Origin: JANNSX01 sp041397825
GTDB lineage: Bacteria; Pseudomonadota; Alphaproteobacteria; Rhizobiales; Hyphomicrobiaceae
Reading direction: 5' to 3'
Length of the DNA: 64,000 nucleotides
NCBI GenBank assembly: GCA_041397825.1
Contig: JAWKVX010000005.1
Span: 310,001-374,000 of the forward strand
Shown: positions 16,621 through 24,211 of the stretch, in pieces
Layout: every line of letters starts with the position of its first letter
Numbering within the stretch: the stretch's first letter is position 1
Notes under the pieces: model-generated
Database searches by the model: none
Told to the model about the DNA's origin: nothing
Seen by the model: only the letters and a program-made list of their open reading frames with translations
Translations under genes and position numbers: made by a program

Positions 16621-17964
16621 ATGATGTCGTCCGGCAGGCAGATGGCACTCGGCCTCTCCGTCTACAAGCTCGGCTATCATCGGGGTGCCTGGCGTATGCC
16701 CGGGTTTCCTGAGGATGCCTTCATGAATCTGAGGCCCTATGCCGAGGCCGCCCGTGTCGCCGAGCAGGCCAAGCTGGATTTCGTCTTCTTTGCCGACATC
16801 ATGGGCGTGGAGAATTTCGAGAACCCGAACCGCGAGATGGCCTACGAGCATTTTGCCGTGAAGCTCGACCCGATCGTCGTACTTTCCGCGCTCGCCGCCT
16901 TGACTCGGAACATCGGGCTCATCGGCACGATCTCGACGACCTATGCGCATCCCTATCGGATCGCCCGCACCATGGCCTCGCTCGATGTCATCAGCGGTGG
17001 CAGGGCCGGCTGGAACGTCGTCACCTCATACAGTCCGGACGAGATGCGCAACTACGGCCTCGAGACCCGGCCCGACCACGATACCCGCTATGACCGGGCC
17101 TTCGAGGCGATCGAGGTCGTCAGTGGACTTTGGGCAAGCTGGCAGGACGGCGCATTCGTGCGCGACAAGGCGAGCGGCGTCTATGTAGATCGGAACAAGA
17201 TCAACGTTCTCAGCCACAAGGGAAGGCATTTCTCTTCGAAAGGCCCCCTCGACGTCGCCCCCTCGCCGCAGGGGGCGCCGGTCATCGTGACGGCGGGTGA
17301 TTCTCCGGCGGCGAGCGAGATGGCCGCGCGTTTCGCCGCCATCCAGTACGCGGCAACGGATGGCGATATCGGGAAAGCGCGTTTCGCCTATCAAGCCACG
17401 AAGAGCCGGGTCGTCGAGCTCGGACGCCATCCTGACGAGCTCTGGATCTTGCCCGGTCTGATGCCGATCGTCGGCGAAACCGAGCGAGAGGCCATCGCCA
17501 AGCGCGACCAAATTCGCAAGCTCGTGCATCCGAGGAATGGGCTCGGCATGCTTGAGCCCCTCTTCGGCGACCTCTCGGAATGCGATCTCGACGGGCCATT
17601 GCCGCGATCGGTCGCGCCGCCTCCGGATAGGCTGGGCGGCACCGCCAAGGCGCTGTTCGACAGAGCCATCGCCGAAGGCTTCACCATTCGCCAGACCTAC
17701 GAGGACTATTCGGTCGGCGAGTGGTGGTTCATGACCCGCGTCGGTACGCCGAAGACCATCGCCGACGAGATGGAAGAGTGGTTTGCGACCGGCGCCGCCG
17801 ACGGATTCAACATCCTGCCGCATTGCATGCCGGACGGCGTCGATGACTTTGCAGCTCTGATCGTACCCGAGCTTCAGAGGCGGGGGCTGTTCAAGCGCGA
17901 GTACCGGGGGAGCACGCTGCGCGAGTTGCTCGGGCTGGCGCATCCGGGCCGAGGGCGGCATTGA
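16621..17964 (+). CDS. NtaA/SnaA/DszA-family FMN-dependent monooxygenase
   Basis: A 447-residue luciferase-like barrel protein of the nitrilotriacetate monooxygenase group. Typical segments are YKLGYHRGAWRMP at the N-terminus, FVFFADIMG, LIGTISTTYAHPYRIARTMA, GRAGWNVVTSYSPD and the late NILPHCMPDGVDDF. These enzymes use FMNH2 from a separate flavin reductase to cleave C-N or C-S bonds or to oxidise amines and sulfur compounds. No reductase is adjacent. The ATG at 16621 (GAGG 5 nt upstream) gives the usual family length, while the long upstream extension of the frame is not conserved. The substrate cannot be read from sequence. Confidence 0.9.
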   Translation: MMSSGRQMALGLSVYKLGYHRGAWRMPGFPEDAFMNLRPYAEAARVAEQAKLDFVFFADIMGVENFENPNREMAYEHFAVKLDPIVVLSALAALTRNIGLIGTISTTYAHPYRIARTMASLDVISGGRAGWNVVTSYSPDEMRNYGLETRPDHDTRYDRAFEAIEVVSGLWASWQDGAFVRDKASGVYVDRNKINVLSHKGRHFSSKGPLDVAPSPQGAPVIVTAGDSPAASEMAARFAAIQYAATDGDIGKARFAYQATKSRVVELGRHPDELWILPGLMPIVGETEREAIAKRDQIRKLVHPRNGLGMLEPLFGDLSECDLDGPLPRSVAPPPDRLGGTAKALFDRAIAEGFTIRQTYEDYSVGEWWFMTRVGTPKTIADEMEEWFATGAADGFNILPHCMPDGVDDFAALIVPELQRRGLFKREYRGSTLRELLGLAHPGRGRH

Positions 17965-18044
17965 CATCTTAGGCAATCGGACGATCTCGTCAGACGTTCA
18001 GAGGCCGGCCACCGGCCGGGCAGGGATCAGGTGCACGAGGGGCC

Positions 18045-18761
18045 ATGAGAACGAGGCGGCAATTGTCGCTCACGGGAGATCTGGTCTCGCTCGTCGATCG
18101 CCGCGAGCCCGACCCGGGTCCCGGCGAGGGCGAGGTCGAGCTCGATGACGATGGCTACGAGCGCGCGGCATGGGACGTTCTCGCTCGGCATGCCGACCGG
18201 CCACTCTGGGTCTTCGCCTACGGCTCCTTGATCTGGAAGCCCGACTTCGAGCATGTCGAGCACCGCATCGGCCGGGCCTATGGCTGGCGGCGGTCCTTTT
18301 GCCTGGACATCACGCGCTGGCGCGGTACGCCCGACCAACCCGGCTTGATGCTGGCGCTCGAGGCGGGGGGCAGTTGCCGGGGCGTTGCCTACCGGTTACC
18401 GGATGGGAGCGACCACGCGCAGATGGTACGACTCTTGAAGCGCGAGGTCAGTCATCAGGACAACCTGACGACCGTCCGCTGGATCGACGTTCACACGCCG
18501 TCGGGACCGGTTCGCGCCCTCACCTTTTGGGCGGTTCCGCGATCGCTCGCCTACTATATCGACCTCCCGGTCGGGGAGCAGGCGCGCCGGCTGGCGCGTG
18601 CGGCCGGTCATGTCGGGAGCTGCGCCGAGTACCTACACAACACAGTCGTCAAGCTCGGCGAACTCGGCATTCACGATGCTTATCTCTGGCAGCTGCAGCA
18701 CCTGGTTGCCGAGGAGATCAAGATGTTGCATTCCATCGACGACAACGGAGTAACCTCATGA
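18045..18761 (+). CDS. chaC: ChaC-family gamma-glutamylcyclotransferase
   Basis: A 238-residue ChaC-like protein with the binding loop VFAYGSLIWKPD (YGSL at 59-62) and the family run CRGVAYRLP. ChaC enzymes cleave glutathione to 5-oxoproline and Cys-Gly in the cytosol. Its last codons overlap the start of the iron alcohol dehydrogenase gene (ATGA), so the two are co-translated. The product 5-oxoproline is also the substrate of PxpA-type systems such as the one at the left end of this window, a suggestive but unproven link. The long acidic N-terminus (about 50 residues before the core) is longer than in minimal ChaC proteins. Confidence 0.9.
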   Translation: MRTRRQLSLTGDLVSLVDRREPDPGPGEGEVELDDDGYERAAWDVLARHADRPLWVFAYGSLIWKPDFEHVEHRIGRAYGWRRSFCLDITRWRGTPDQPGLMLALEAGGSCRGVAYRLPDGSDHAQMVRLLKREVSHQDNLTTVRWIDVHTPSGPVRALTFWAVPRSLAYYIDLPVGEQARRLARAAGHVGSCAEYLHNTVVKLGELGIHDAYLWQLQHLVAEEIKMLHSIDDNGVTS

Positions 18762-19927
18762 CCAACACGCCAACGAAGATGAACTGGAGCTACCCGACCC
18801 GCATCCTGTTCGGGCCGGGACGGATTGCCGAGCTCGGCGAGGCCGCCAAGGGCGCCGGTTTCAAGAACCCGCTTATCGTCACCGATCCGGGGCTCGCCAA
18901 GCTCCCGGTCATCGCCAAGGCCAAAGAGAGCCTCGAGAAGGCCGGAATCGCGTGCGCGGTCTGGTCCGAGGTGGTGCCGAACCCGACCGAGAGCAACATG
19001 AAAGAGGGGATTGCGGTCTTCAAGAAGGGCGGACATGACAGCGTCATCGCCATCGGTGGCGGCTCGGGTCTCGATCAGGGAAAGCTCGTCGCCTTCATGG
19101 CCGGCCAGACACGCTCGGTGTTCGACTTCGAGGACGTCGGCGACTGGTGGACGCGCGCCAATGCCGACGCGATCGCGCCCATCATCGCCGTCCCGACGAC
19201 TGCCGGCACCGGCTCCGAGGTCGGCCGGGCCGCCGTCGTCACCAACGAGGCGACGCATGAGAAGAAGATCATCTTCCATCCGAAGATGCTGCCGGTCGTC
19301 ACCATTCTCGATCCCGAACTGACCGTGCCGCTGCCCGCCAAGCTCACGGCCGGCACCGGCATGGACGCGCTGGCCCATTGCCTCGAGGCCTATTGCGCGC
19401 CGACCTATCATCCGATGGGCGCCGGCATCGCCATGGAGGGCATCTACCTCGTCAAGGAGTACCTCGTCAGGGTCGTGAAGAACCCGAGCGATCTCGAAGC
19501 GCGCGGTAATATGATGACGGCAGCCGCCATGGGCGCCACGGCCTTTCAGAAGGGCCTGGGCGCCATTCATTCGCTGTCGCATCCTGTCGGCGGTTTCTAC
19601 AATACCCATCATGGCCTGACGAATGCCGTCTACATGCCCTACGTGCTGGCCTTCAATCGCAAGGCGATCGAGGAGAAGATCGAGCGTCTGGCGCGGTCGC
19701 TCGGTATCTCCGGCGGCTTCGATGGTTTCCAGAAATGGATCCTCGAGCTGAGGAAGGAGGTTGGTGTCCCGCACACGCTGAAGGAGCTTGGCGTGCCGGA
19801 TACTTCGAAGATCGACGAGATCGCCAAGATGGCGGTTGCCGACCCGTCGACGGGAACCAACCCGGTGCCGCTCGACGAGGCGGGCGCCAAGGCGATCTTC
19901 CTCGCGGCTTTCGAAGGAAAACTGTAG
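18758..19927 (+). CDS. Iron-containing (group III) alcohol dehydrogenase
   Basis: A 389-residue NAD(P)-dependent dehydrogenase with the dinucleotide loop AIGGGSGLDQGK, the hinge VPTTAGTGSEVGR and metal ligands in GMDALAHCLEAYCAP and HSLSHPVGGFYNTHHG (Asp plus three His). The group covers alcohol, lactaldehyde and maleylacetate reductases, so the substrate is open. The start codon overlaps the chaC stop by 4 nt. Downstream is a hairpin that probably ends transcription of this pair. Confidence 0.92.
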   Translation: MTNTPTKMNWSYPTRILFGPGRIAELGEAAKGAGFKNPLIVTDPGLAKLPVIAKAKESLEKAGIACAVWSEVVPNPTESNMKEGIAVFKKGGHDSVIAIGGGSGLDQGKLVAFMAGQTRSVFDFEDVGDWWTRANADAIAPIIAVPTTAGTGSEVGRAAVVTNEATHEKKIIFHPKMLPVVTILDPELTVPLPAKLTAGTGMDALAHCLEAYCAPTYHPMGAGIAMEGIYLVKEYLVRVVKNPSDLEARGNMMTAAAMGATAFQKGLGAIHSLSHPVGGFYNTHHGLTNAVYMPYVLAFNRKAIEEKIERLARSLGISGGFDGFQKWILELRKEVGVPHTLKELGVPDTSKIDEIAKMAVADPSTGTNPVPLDEAGAKAIFLAAFEGKL

Positions 19928-19940
19928 GCGGAGTTGGGAT

Positions 19941-19967
19941 GGCGGGGCCCTGAATCAGGGTCCCGCC
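19941..19967. terminator. Bidirectional terminator hairpin between alcohol dehydrogenase and serralysin genes
   Basis: GGCGGGGCCC (19941-19950) pairs with GGGTCCCGCC (19958-19967) through one G-T wobble around a 7-nt loop. It lies in the 44-bp gap between two convergent genes, so it can serve both strands. There is no clear T-run on either side. Confidence 0.6.
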
Positions 19968-19971
19968 TGCA

Positions 19972-21495
19972 TCACAACGGCACCAGGCCGTCGCTGAACT
20001 GCAGGTATTCCACGCCGGTCAGCGTGTCGACCTCGCCGGTCGTGAAGTCCGTCACCGTCGTGGTGTCGAGTGTCGTCACGACGTCGAAGTTGGCGACTGG
20101 CGCGTCATAGATGGCCGTGTCGAAATCTCCGGATCCTCCATTTATCGTGTCGTTGCCGGGGCCGCCGACCAACTCGTCGTCGCCACCACCGCCGATGAGC
20201 CTGTCGGCGCCATGACCGCCGTTCAAATAGTCGTTGCCGGCACCTTCGCTCGCTCTGAAATCGCCGAACAGAGTGTCGTTGCCGTCAGAGCCAAACAGCT
20301 GATCGTCATCACCACCCCCTTCGAGGGTGTCGGAGCCCGTGCCTCCGTGCAGGTAGTCATTGCCGGATCCGCCCAGCAACTCGTCACGTTCGGTGCCGCC
20401 GAGCAGTCGGTCGTCGCCATTGCCCCCCACGATGCGGTCATTGCCGGCGCCACCGCGTAGAACATCATTGCCCTCCAGCCCGAACAGGCTATCGCCGGCG
20501 CCGTTTCCATCGAGATGATTGTCGGCACTGTTTCCGCGGATGGAGTCCTTGCCCTTGCCGCCGCGCACGTTCTCGATGAGAGATCTCTCGTCATTCTTGT
20601 AGAGGAGCGCGTTGAAGAGATTCCCCCGCGCAAGGTGGCTGTTACCGAGGTCGGCGAGCTGGGATTTGGCGAAACTGGACCAGCGGCCGGGGGCGAGATC
20701 AATGCTCATGTTGGTCGAATAAGACCTCAGATCGAGCGTATCTTCCCCACCGCCGTCCCAAATTGTCCGGAAGATGGTGTCACCGGCAGGATCGCCGGTG
20801 CTTGCGCCGTTGACGGTCATGACGCCGGTCTTCGGGTTGAACTTGTAGACCGTATCACCGGATCGATGGCGGAAGTCCGCCCCATACAGCTGCTGCAGGG
20901 CCGCGATATCGAGCATCATATAGGACTGCGGCGCGCCGTCGACCGCGTAGGTCAGATAGCTCGTCGGGCCGCCGACATAGCTGTGATAGGACATGAGGGA
21001 GAATTCGAGGCTGTCCTGGCTGCGGGGAACCCGGCCACGGTAGTCGGCCTCATGTGGATGCTTCAGGCCCATCGTGTGACCGATCTCGTGAAAGATCGAG
21101 TGACAGGCGTAGTCGCCGAGTTTCGGACTGTTGTAGTCGTATGGATTGAACCAGGCGTCGCCACCGCTCCTCAAGCCGGGGTATTCGGCGTAGGCGGTGT
21201 CGGGAGCGCGCGACTCCGCGAGCCGGATATCACCGTGGACGTTGCGCGACTCGGTGACCTTCGAATATTTCGCATCCGTGAAGGAGGAAATCTCGCGCAG
21301 AGCGAGCGTTGCGACCTTCGCCTGTGCGGAGTTGAATGCACTGAAGCTATACCGCTCTGGTCCGTACTCGTAGTATTGGCCGAGTTTCGGGAAGCTATAG
21401 GTCAGGCTCAACACGTTCCAGTGCCAGCCCGATTGCATGCCGTCGATGCGCTGATCGCCCGTCCGCGGCACGCCCTTGGATGCAGTTGCGGCCAT
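19972..21495 (-). CDS. Serralysin-like (M10B) secreted metalloprotease with RTX repeats
   Basis: A 507-residue protein with a zinc site HEIGHTMGLKHPH (H136, E137, H140, H146) and a Met-turn SLMSYHS (166-172), followed by a peptidase M10 C-terminal region and about a dozen GGxGxD calcium-binding nonapeptides (roughly residues 310-465). The C-terminus ends hydrophobically (LQFSDGLVPL), the sort of uncleaved signal used by type I secretion. There is no Sec signal peptide. No type I exporter genes lie in the window, so it must use a system encoded elsewhere. The gene stands alone on the minus strand with its own promoter region upstream of 21495. Confidence 0.92.
   Translation of the reverse strand: MAATASKGVPRTGDQRIDGMQSGWHWNVLSLTYSFPKLGQYYEYGPERYSFSAFNSAQAKVATLALREISSFTDAKYSKVTESRNVHGDIRLAESRAPDTAYAEYPGLRSGGDAWFNPYDYNSPKLGDYACHSIFHEIGHTMGLKHPHEADYRGRVPRSQDSLEFSLMSYHSYVGGPTSYLTYAVDGAPQSYMMLDIAALQQLYGADFRHRSGDTVYKFNPKTGVMTVNGASTGDPAGDTIFRTIWDGGGEDTLDLRSYSTNMSIDLAPGRWSSFAKSQLADLGNSHLARGNLFNALLYKNDERSLIENVRGGKGKDSIRGNSADNHLDGNGAGDSLFGLEGNDVLRGGAGNDRIVGGNGDDRLLGGTERDELLGGSGNDYLHGGTGSDTLEGGGDDDQLFGSDGNDTLFGDFRASEGAGNDYLNGGHGADRLIGGGGDDELVGGPGNDTINGGSGDFDTAIYDAPVANFDVVTTLDTTTVTDFTTGEVDTLTGVEYLQFSDGLVPL
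20105..20571 (-). repeat. RTX nonapeptide-encoding repeat array within the serralysin gene
   Basis: Repeated 27-nt units encode GGxGxDxLx calcium-binding turns such as GGAGNDRIVGGNGDDRLLGG and HGGTGSDTLEGGGDDDQ. The array is interrupted once by a short insert (DFRASEGAG). The units are degenerate at DNA level and are protein-coding, not CRISPR-like. Confidence 0.85.
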
Positions 21496-21660
21496 TGCCG
21501 AGCCCCCACTCGGGTTGCAGTCAGAGAACTATCACTCCGACAACGCCGCATATCAACGGCATGTTTTTGGCAGAACGAGATTTTGAGACGTCTTGTAGCG
21601 GCGGTTTCCGCGCAGGGGATATCGAGCCCGGCCGTTTGCCGGCTTGTGCTCCTTTGTTGA

Positions 21661-22245
21661 TCAATGCGGATGTCCGCAGCCACAGCCGTCGCCGTGCTGG
21701 TGACTGTGATCGTCGTCACTATGGCGATGACCTGGCATCAGGAGGGCGCGCGAAAGCACACGCTCGGTCTGCCGGGCATCCGTCTCGAGCACCATGGCAG
21801 CGATCTCGGCCCCCAGGACGAGGTCATCGGGACGGCCGAAGTAGTGGCGTCTGAGACGTCCCTCGCGATCGAAGATCAGCAGGGTCGGCGTGCCGCGCAT
21901 TTCATAGGCGAGCATTGTCTCCGGCAGGCCCGCATCCTGAGGCCTGTCGATGCCGATGGGAAACGAGAATCGGTACTCGTGCACGAACGCCTCGAGCGCC
22001 TTGGGCGTCATGACCTCGTGATGCTCGAACACGGTGTGCAGACCCAGCACCGCAACGTCCTCCTCGCCGAAGCGCTCGCGGAGACGCTGCAGTTGCGGCA
22101 AGGCCTGGCTGACACAGCCGGGACAGAGCATCTGGAACGCCAGCACGACCACGACCTTGCCTTTCAGCCCGTTGAGGGTCGGCGCCTCGTCGGCATTGAG
22201 CCAGCCCGCCACGGTGAACTCGGGCGGTGCCTCCAGGTTGATCAT
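21661..22245 (-). CDS. Thioredoxin-like peroxiredoxin/TlpA-type protein with His-rich C-terminal tail
   Basis: A 194-residue redoxin-fold protein. The active-site pair is CPGC (C41, C44) in MLCPGCVSQALPQLQRL, and the cis-Pro region is MRGTPTLLIFDREGRL. No signal peptide is visible, so it is probably cytosolic. After the fold, the last 25 residues (GHRHSDDDHSHQHGDGCGCG and on) are rich in His, Asp and Cys and could bind Ni, Zn or Cu. The start at 22245 (MINLEAPP) follows a GGGGGA ribosome site. An in-frame ATG at 22263 is possible. The gene stands alone, divergent from the pyrE-like gene. Confidence 0.82.
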   Translation of the reverse strand: MINLEAPPEFTVAGWLNADEAPTLNGLKGKVVVVLAFQMLCPGCVSQALPQLQRLRERFGEEDVAVLGLHTVFEHHEVMTPKALEAFVHEYRFSFPIGIDRPQDAGLPETMLAYEMRGTPTLLIFDREGRLRRHYFGRPDDLVLGAEIAAMVLETDARQTERVLSRALLMPGHRHSDDDHSHQHGDGCGCGHPH

Positions 22246-22359
22246 GCGTGTCCCCCGTCGCATTATAATAGCGAGTCGATACGGATTGCCGGACCATCTG
22301 TCAACCGGCGCCCAGAGAGGCTATGCATCATTCGCAAGGCCGGCGAAAGGAGGGGTGAC

Positions 22360-22938
22360 ATGCCAAACCGTCGGGATCGCGAGGCGGCGCGCCGCCGCCT
22401 GATCGAGATTGTGCGCTCGAAATCCTTTCGCTCGGGCGAGGTCTTCAAGCTGGCCTCGGGCAAGACCTCGACGCTCTACTTCAACATGAAACCCACGCTG
22501 CTCGATCCGGAAGGCGCCATGCTGTCGGCGTCGCTCATTTTGGATCTCATTGCGGATGATCGGGCGGTTCTGGTCGGTGGTCTCGAGCTCGGCGCCGTGC
22601 CGATCGCAGCGTCTGTTGCGGCCGTGTCTGCCGTCGAGGGCCGGCCCATCGCGGGCTTTCTGATCCGCAAGCAAGCAAAGGAGCATGGGACACAGAGCCT
22701 CGTCGAAGGCCTCGTCAAGGGTGAGACGCTCGCCGGGAGGCGTGTGGTGATCGTCGAGGACGTGACGACCACGGGCGGCTCGGCCCTCAAGGCCGCGGAG
22801 GTCGTCAGGGCCGAAGGCGGGGAGGTCGCCAGGGTCGTGTCGGTGCTCGATCGGCAGGAAGGTGCAGAGGAGACCTTTGCTGCCAAGAGGCTCGTGTTCT
22901 CCTCCGTACTCAAGGCGGAAGAGTTCACCCGACGCTGA
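22360..22938 (+). CDS. pyrE: Orotate phosphoribosyltransferase
   Basis: A 192-residue type I phosphoribosyltransferase. It has SGKTSTLYFNMKP near the N-terminus (the usual orotate-binding region), the flexible loop IRKQAKEHGTQ and the PRPP motif VVIVEDVTTTGGSALKA. It converts orotate plus PRPP to OMP in pyrimidine synthesis. An excellent AAGGAGG ribosome site precedes the ATG. It lies 6 bp upstream of an acyl-CoA dehydrogenase gene with which it has no obvious metabolic link. Confidence 0.92.
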   Translation: MPNRRDREAARRRLIEIVRSKSFRSGEVFKLASGKTSTLYFNMKPTLLDPEGAMLSASLILDLIADDRAVLVGGLELGAVPIAASVAAVSAVEGRPIAGFLIRKQAKEHGTQSLVEGLVKGETLAGRRVVIVEDVTTTGGSALKAAEVVRAEGGEVARVVSVLDRQEGAEETFAAKRLVFSSVLKAEEFTRR

Positions 22939-22944
22939 GGCACC

Positions 22945-24111
22945 ATGACCGAGGACCTCACCGAGACGCAACGCTCAATCCTTGCGCTGACGGAGAAGGT
23001 TTGCGCGGCCTTTGGCGATGACTATTGGCTGGTGCGCGACCGGGACGGCATCTTCCCGCACGACTTCCACCGGGCGATCGCCGATTCCGGGCTTCTGGGC
23101 GTCGCCATGCCCGAGGCCTATGGCGGCTCGGGGCTCGGCATCGTCGAGGCCGGGCTGATGATGCGGGCGATTGCGGAATCCGGTGCTGGCATGGCTGGCG
23201 CCTCCTCGGTGCATATGAACATCTTCGGCCTGCAACCGGTCGTTGCCTTCGGCACGGAGGCCCAGAAAGCGCGCATGCTGCCGCCCTTGATCCGAGGCGC
23301 GGAGAAGGCGTGTTTCGCGGTCACGGAACCCGATGCCGGTCTCGATACGGCTGCCATTGCGACGAAGGCGGACAGGCACGGTGATTGTTACGTCGTCCGT
23401 GGCCAGAAGATCTGGATCTCGACCGCTCAGGTCGCCGATCGCGTGCTGCTGCTGGCGAGGACCGCACCCATCGAACAGGGCCAGAAACGGACGCGTGGGC
23501 TAAGCCTCTTCTACACGGCACTCGATCGCAGCAAGGTCGACATCCGGCCGATCGACAAGATGGGCCGGCACGCGGTCGATTCCAACGTCCTGTACTTCGA
23601 CGATCTGATCGTTCCCGTCGAGGATCGGATCGGACCGGAGGGCGAAGGTTTCCGGGTCGTCCTCGCCGGCATGAATCCCGAGCGCATCCTGATCGCCTGC
23701 GAGGCCGTCGGGCTCGGGATGGCCGCCATCCGCCGGGCCTCGAACTATGCACGTGAGCGTGTGGTGTTCGGACGGCCGATCGGCCAGAACCAAGGCATCG
23801 CTCATCCGCTCGCCCGCTCCTGGATGGAGTTGGAGGCCGCCGGAGGCATGGCGATGCGGGCCGCAGCTCTGTTCGATGCCGGCAGGGAGTGTGGAACCGA
23901 GGCGAATGCGGCGAAGTTCCTTGCCGCCGAAGCGGCCTTCACCGCCTGCGACACCGCCGTCCGCGTTCATGGTGGCATGGGTTACGCCGCCGACTATCAC
24001 GTCGAGCGTTACTTGCGCGAAAGCTACATTCCGCGCCTCGCTCCCGTCAGCGCAGAGATGATCGCCAATTTCATTGCCGAGAAGGTGCTCGGCCTGCCGC
24101 GATCCTACTAG
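22945..24111 (+). CDS. Acyl-CoA dehydrogenase
   Basis: A 388-residue FAD enzyme with the three-domain ACAD layout: MPEAYGGSGLGIVEAGL, CFAVTEPDAGLDTAAI, GQKIWISTAQVADRVLLLAR and the C-terminal VHGGMGYAADYHVERYLRES. The usual C-terminal segment with the catalytic Glu (YEGTSEI-like) is replaced by RLAPVSAEMIANFI, as in a recognised side branch of the family, so the base may be elsewhere or the reaction atypical. It lies 6 bp after pyrE and 100 bp before the PrpE-type synthetase, suggesting a small acyl-CoA pathway. Confidence 0.9.
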   Translation: MTEDLTETQRSILALTEKVCAAFGDDYWLVRDRDGIFPHDFHRAIADSGLLGVAMPEAYGGSGLGIVEAGLMMRAIAESGAGMAGASSVHMNIFGLQPVVAFGTEAQKARMLPPLIRGAEKACFAVTEPDAGLDTAAIATKADRHGDCYVVRGQKIWISTAQVADRVLLLARTAPIEQGQKRTRGLSLFYTALDRSKVDIRPIDKMGRHAVDSNVLYFDDLIVPVEDRIGPEGEGFRVVLAGMNPERILIACEAVGLGMAAIRRASNYARERVVFGRPIGQNQGIAHPLARSWMELEAAGGMAMRAAALFDAGRECGTEANAAKFLAAEAAFTACDTAVRVHGGMGYAADYHVERYLRESYIPRLAPVSAEMIANFIAEKVLGLPRSY

Positions 24112-24211
24112 CCCGTACGACTGCCAGTCCCGCCGGGTGATCGGCCCCTTGATCCCACGTTGCTATTGGTGTTGTGCTAGCCGCACCAGCATCGCTCGGA
24201 GAAGGATCGAG

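Noticed and set aside
20105..20571. Direct-repeat array that could be mistaken for CRISPR
   Set aside because: The units are degenerate, in frame and encode GGxGxD calcium-binding turns of an RTX protein; there are no unique spacers or cas genes.
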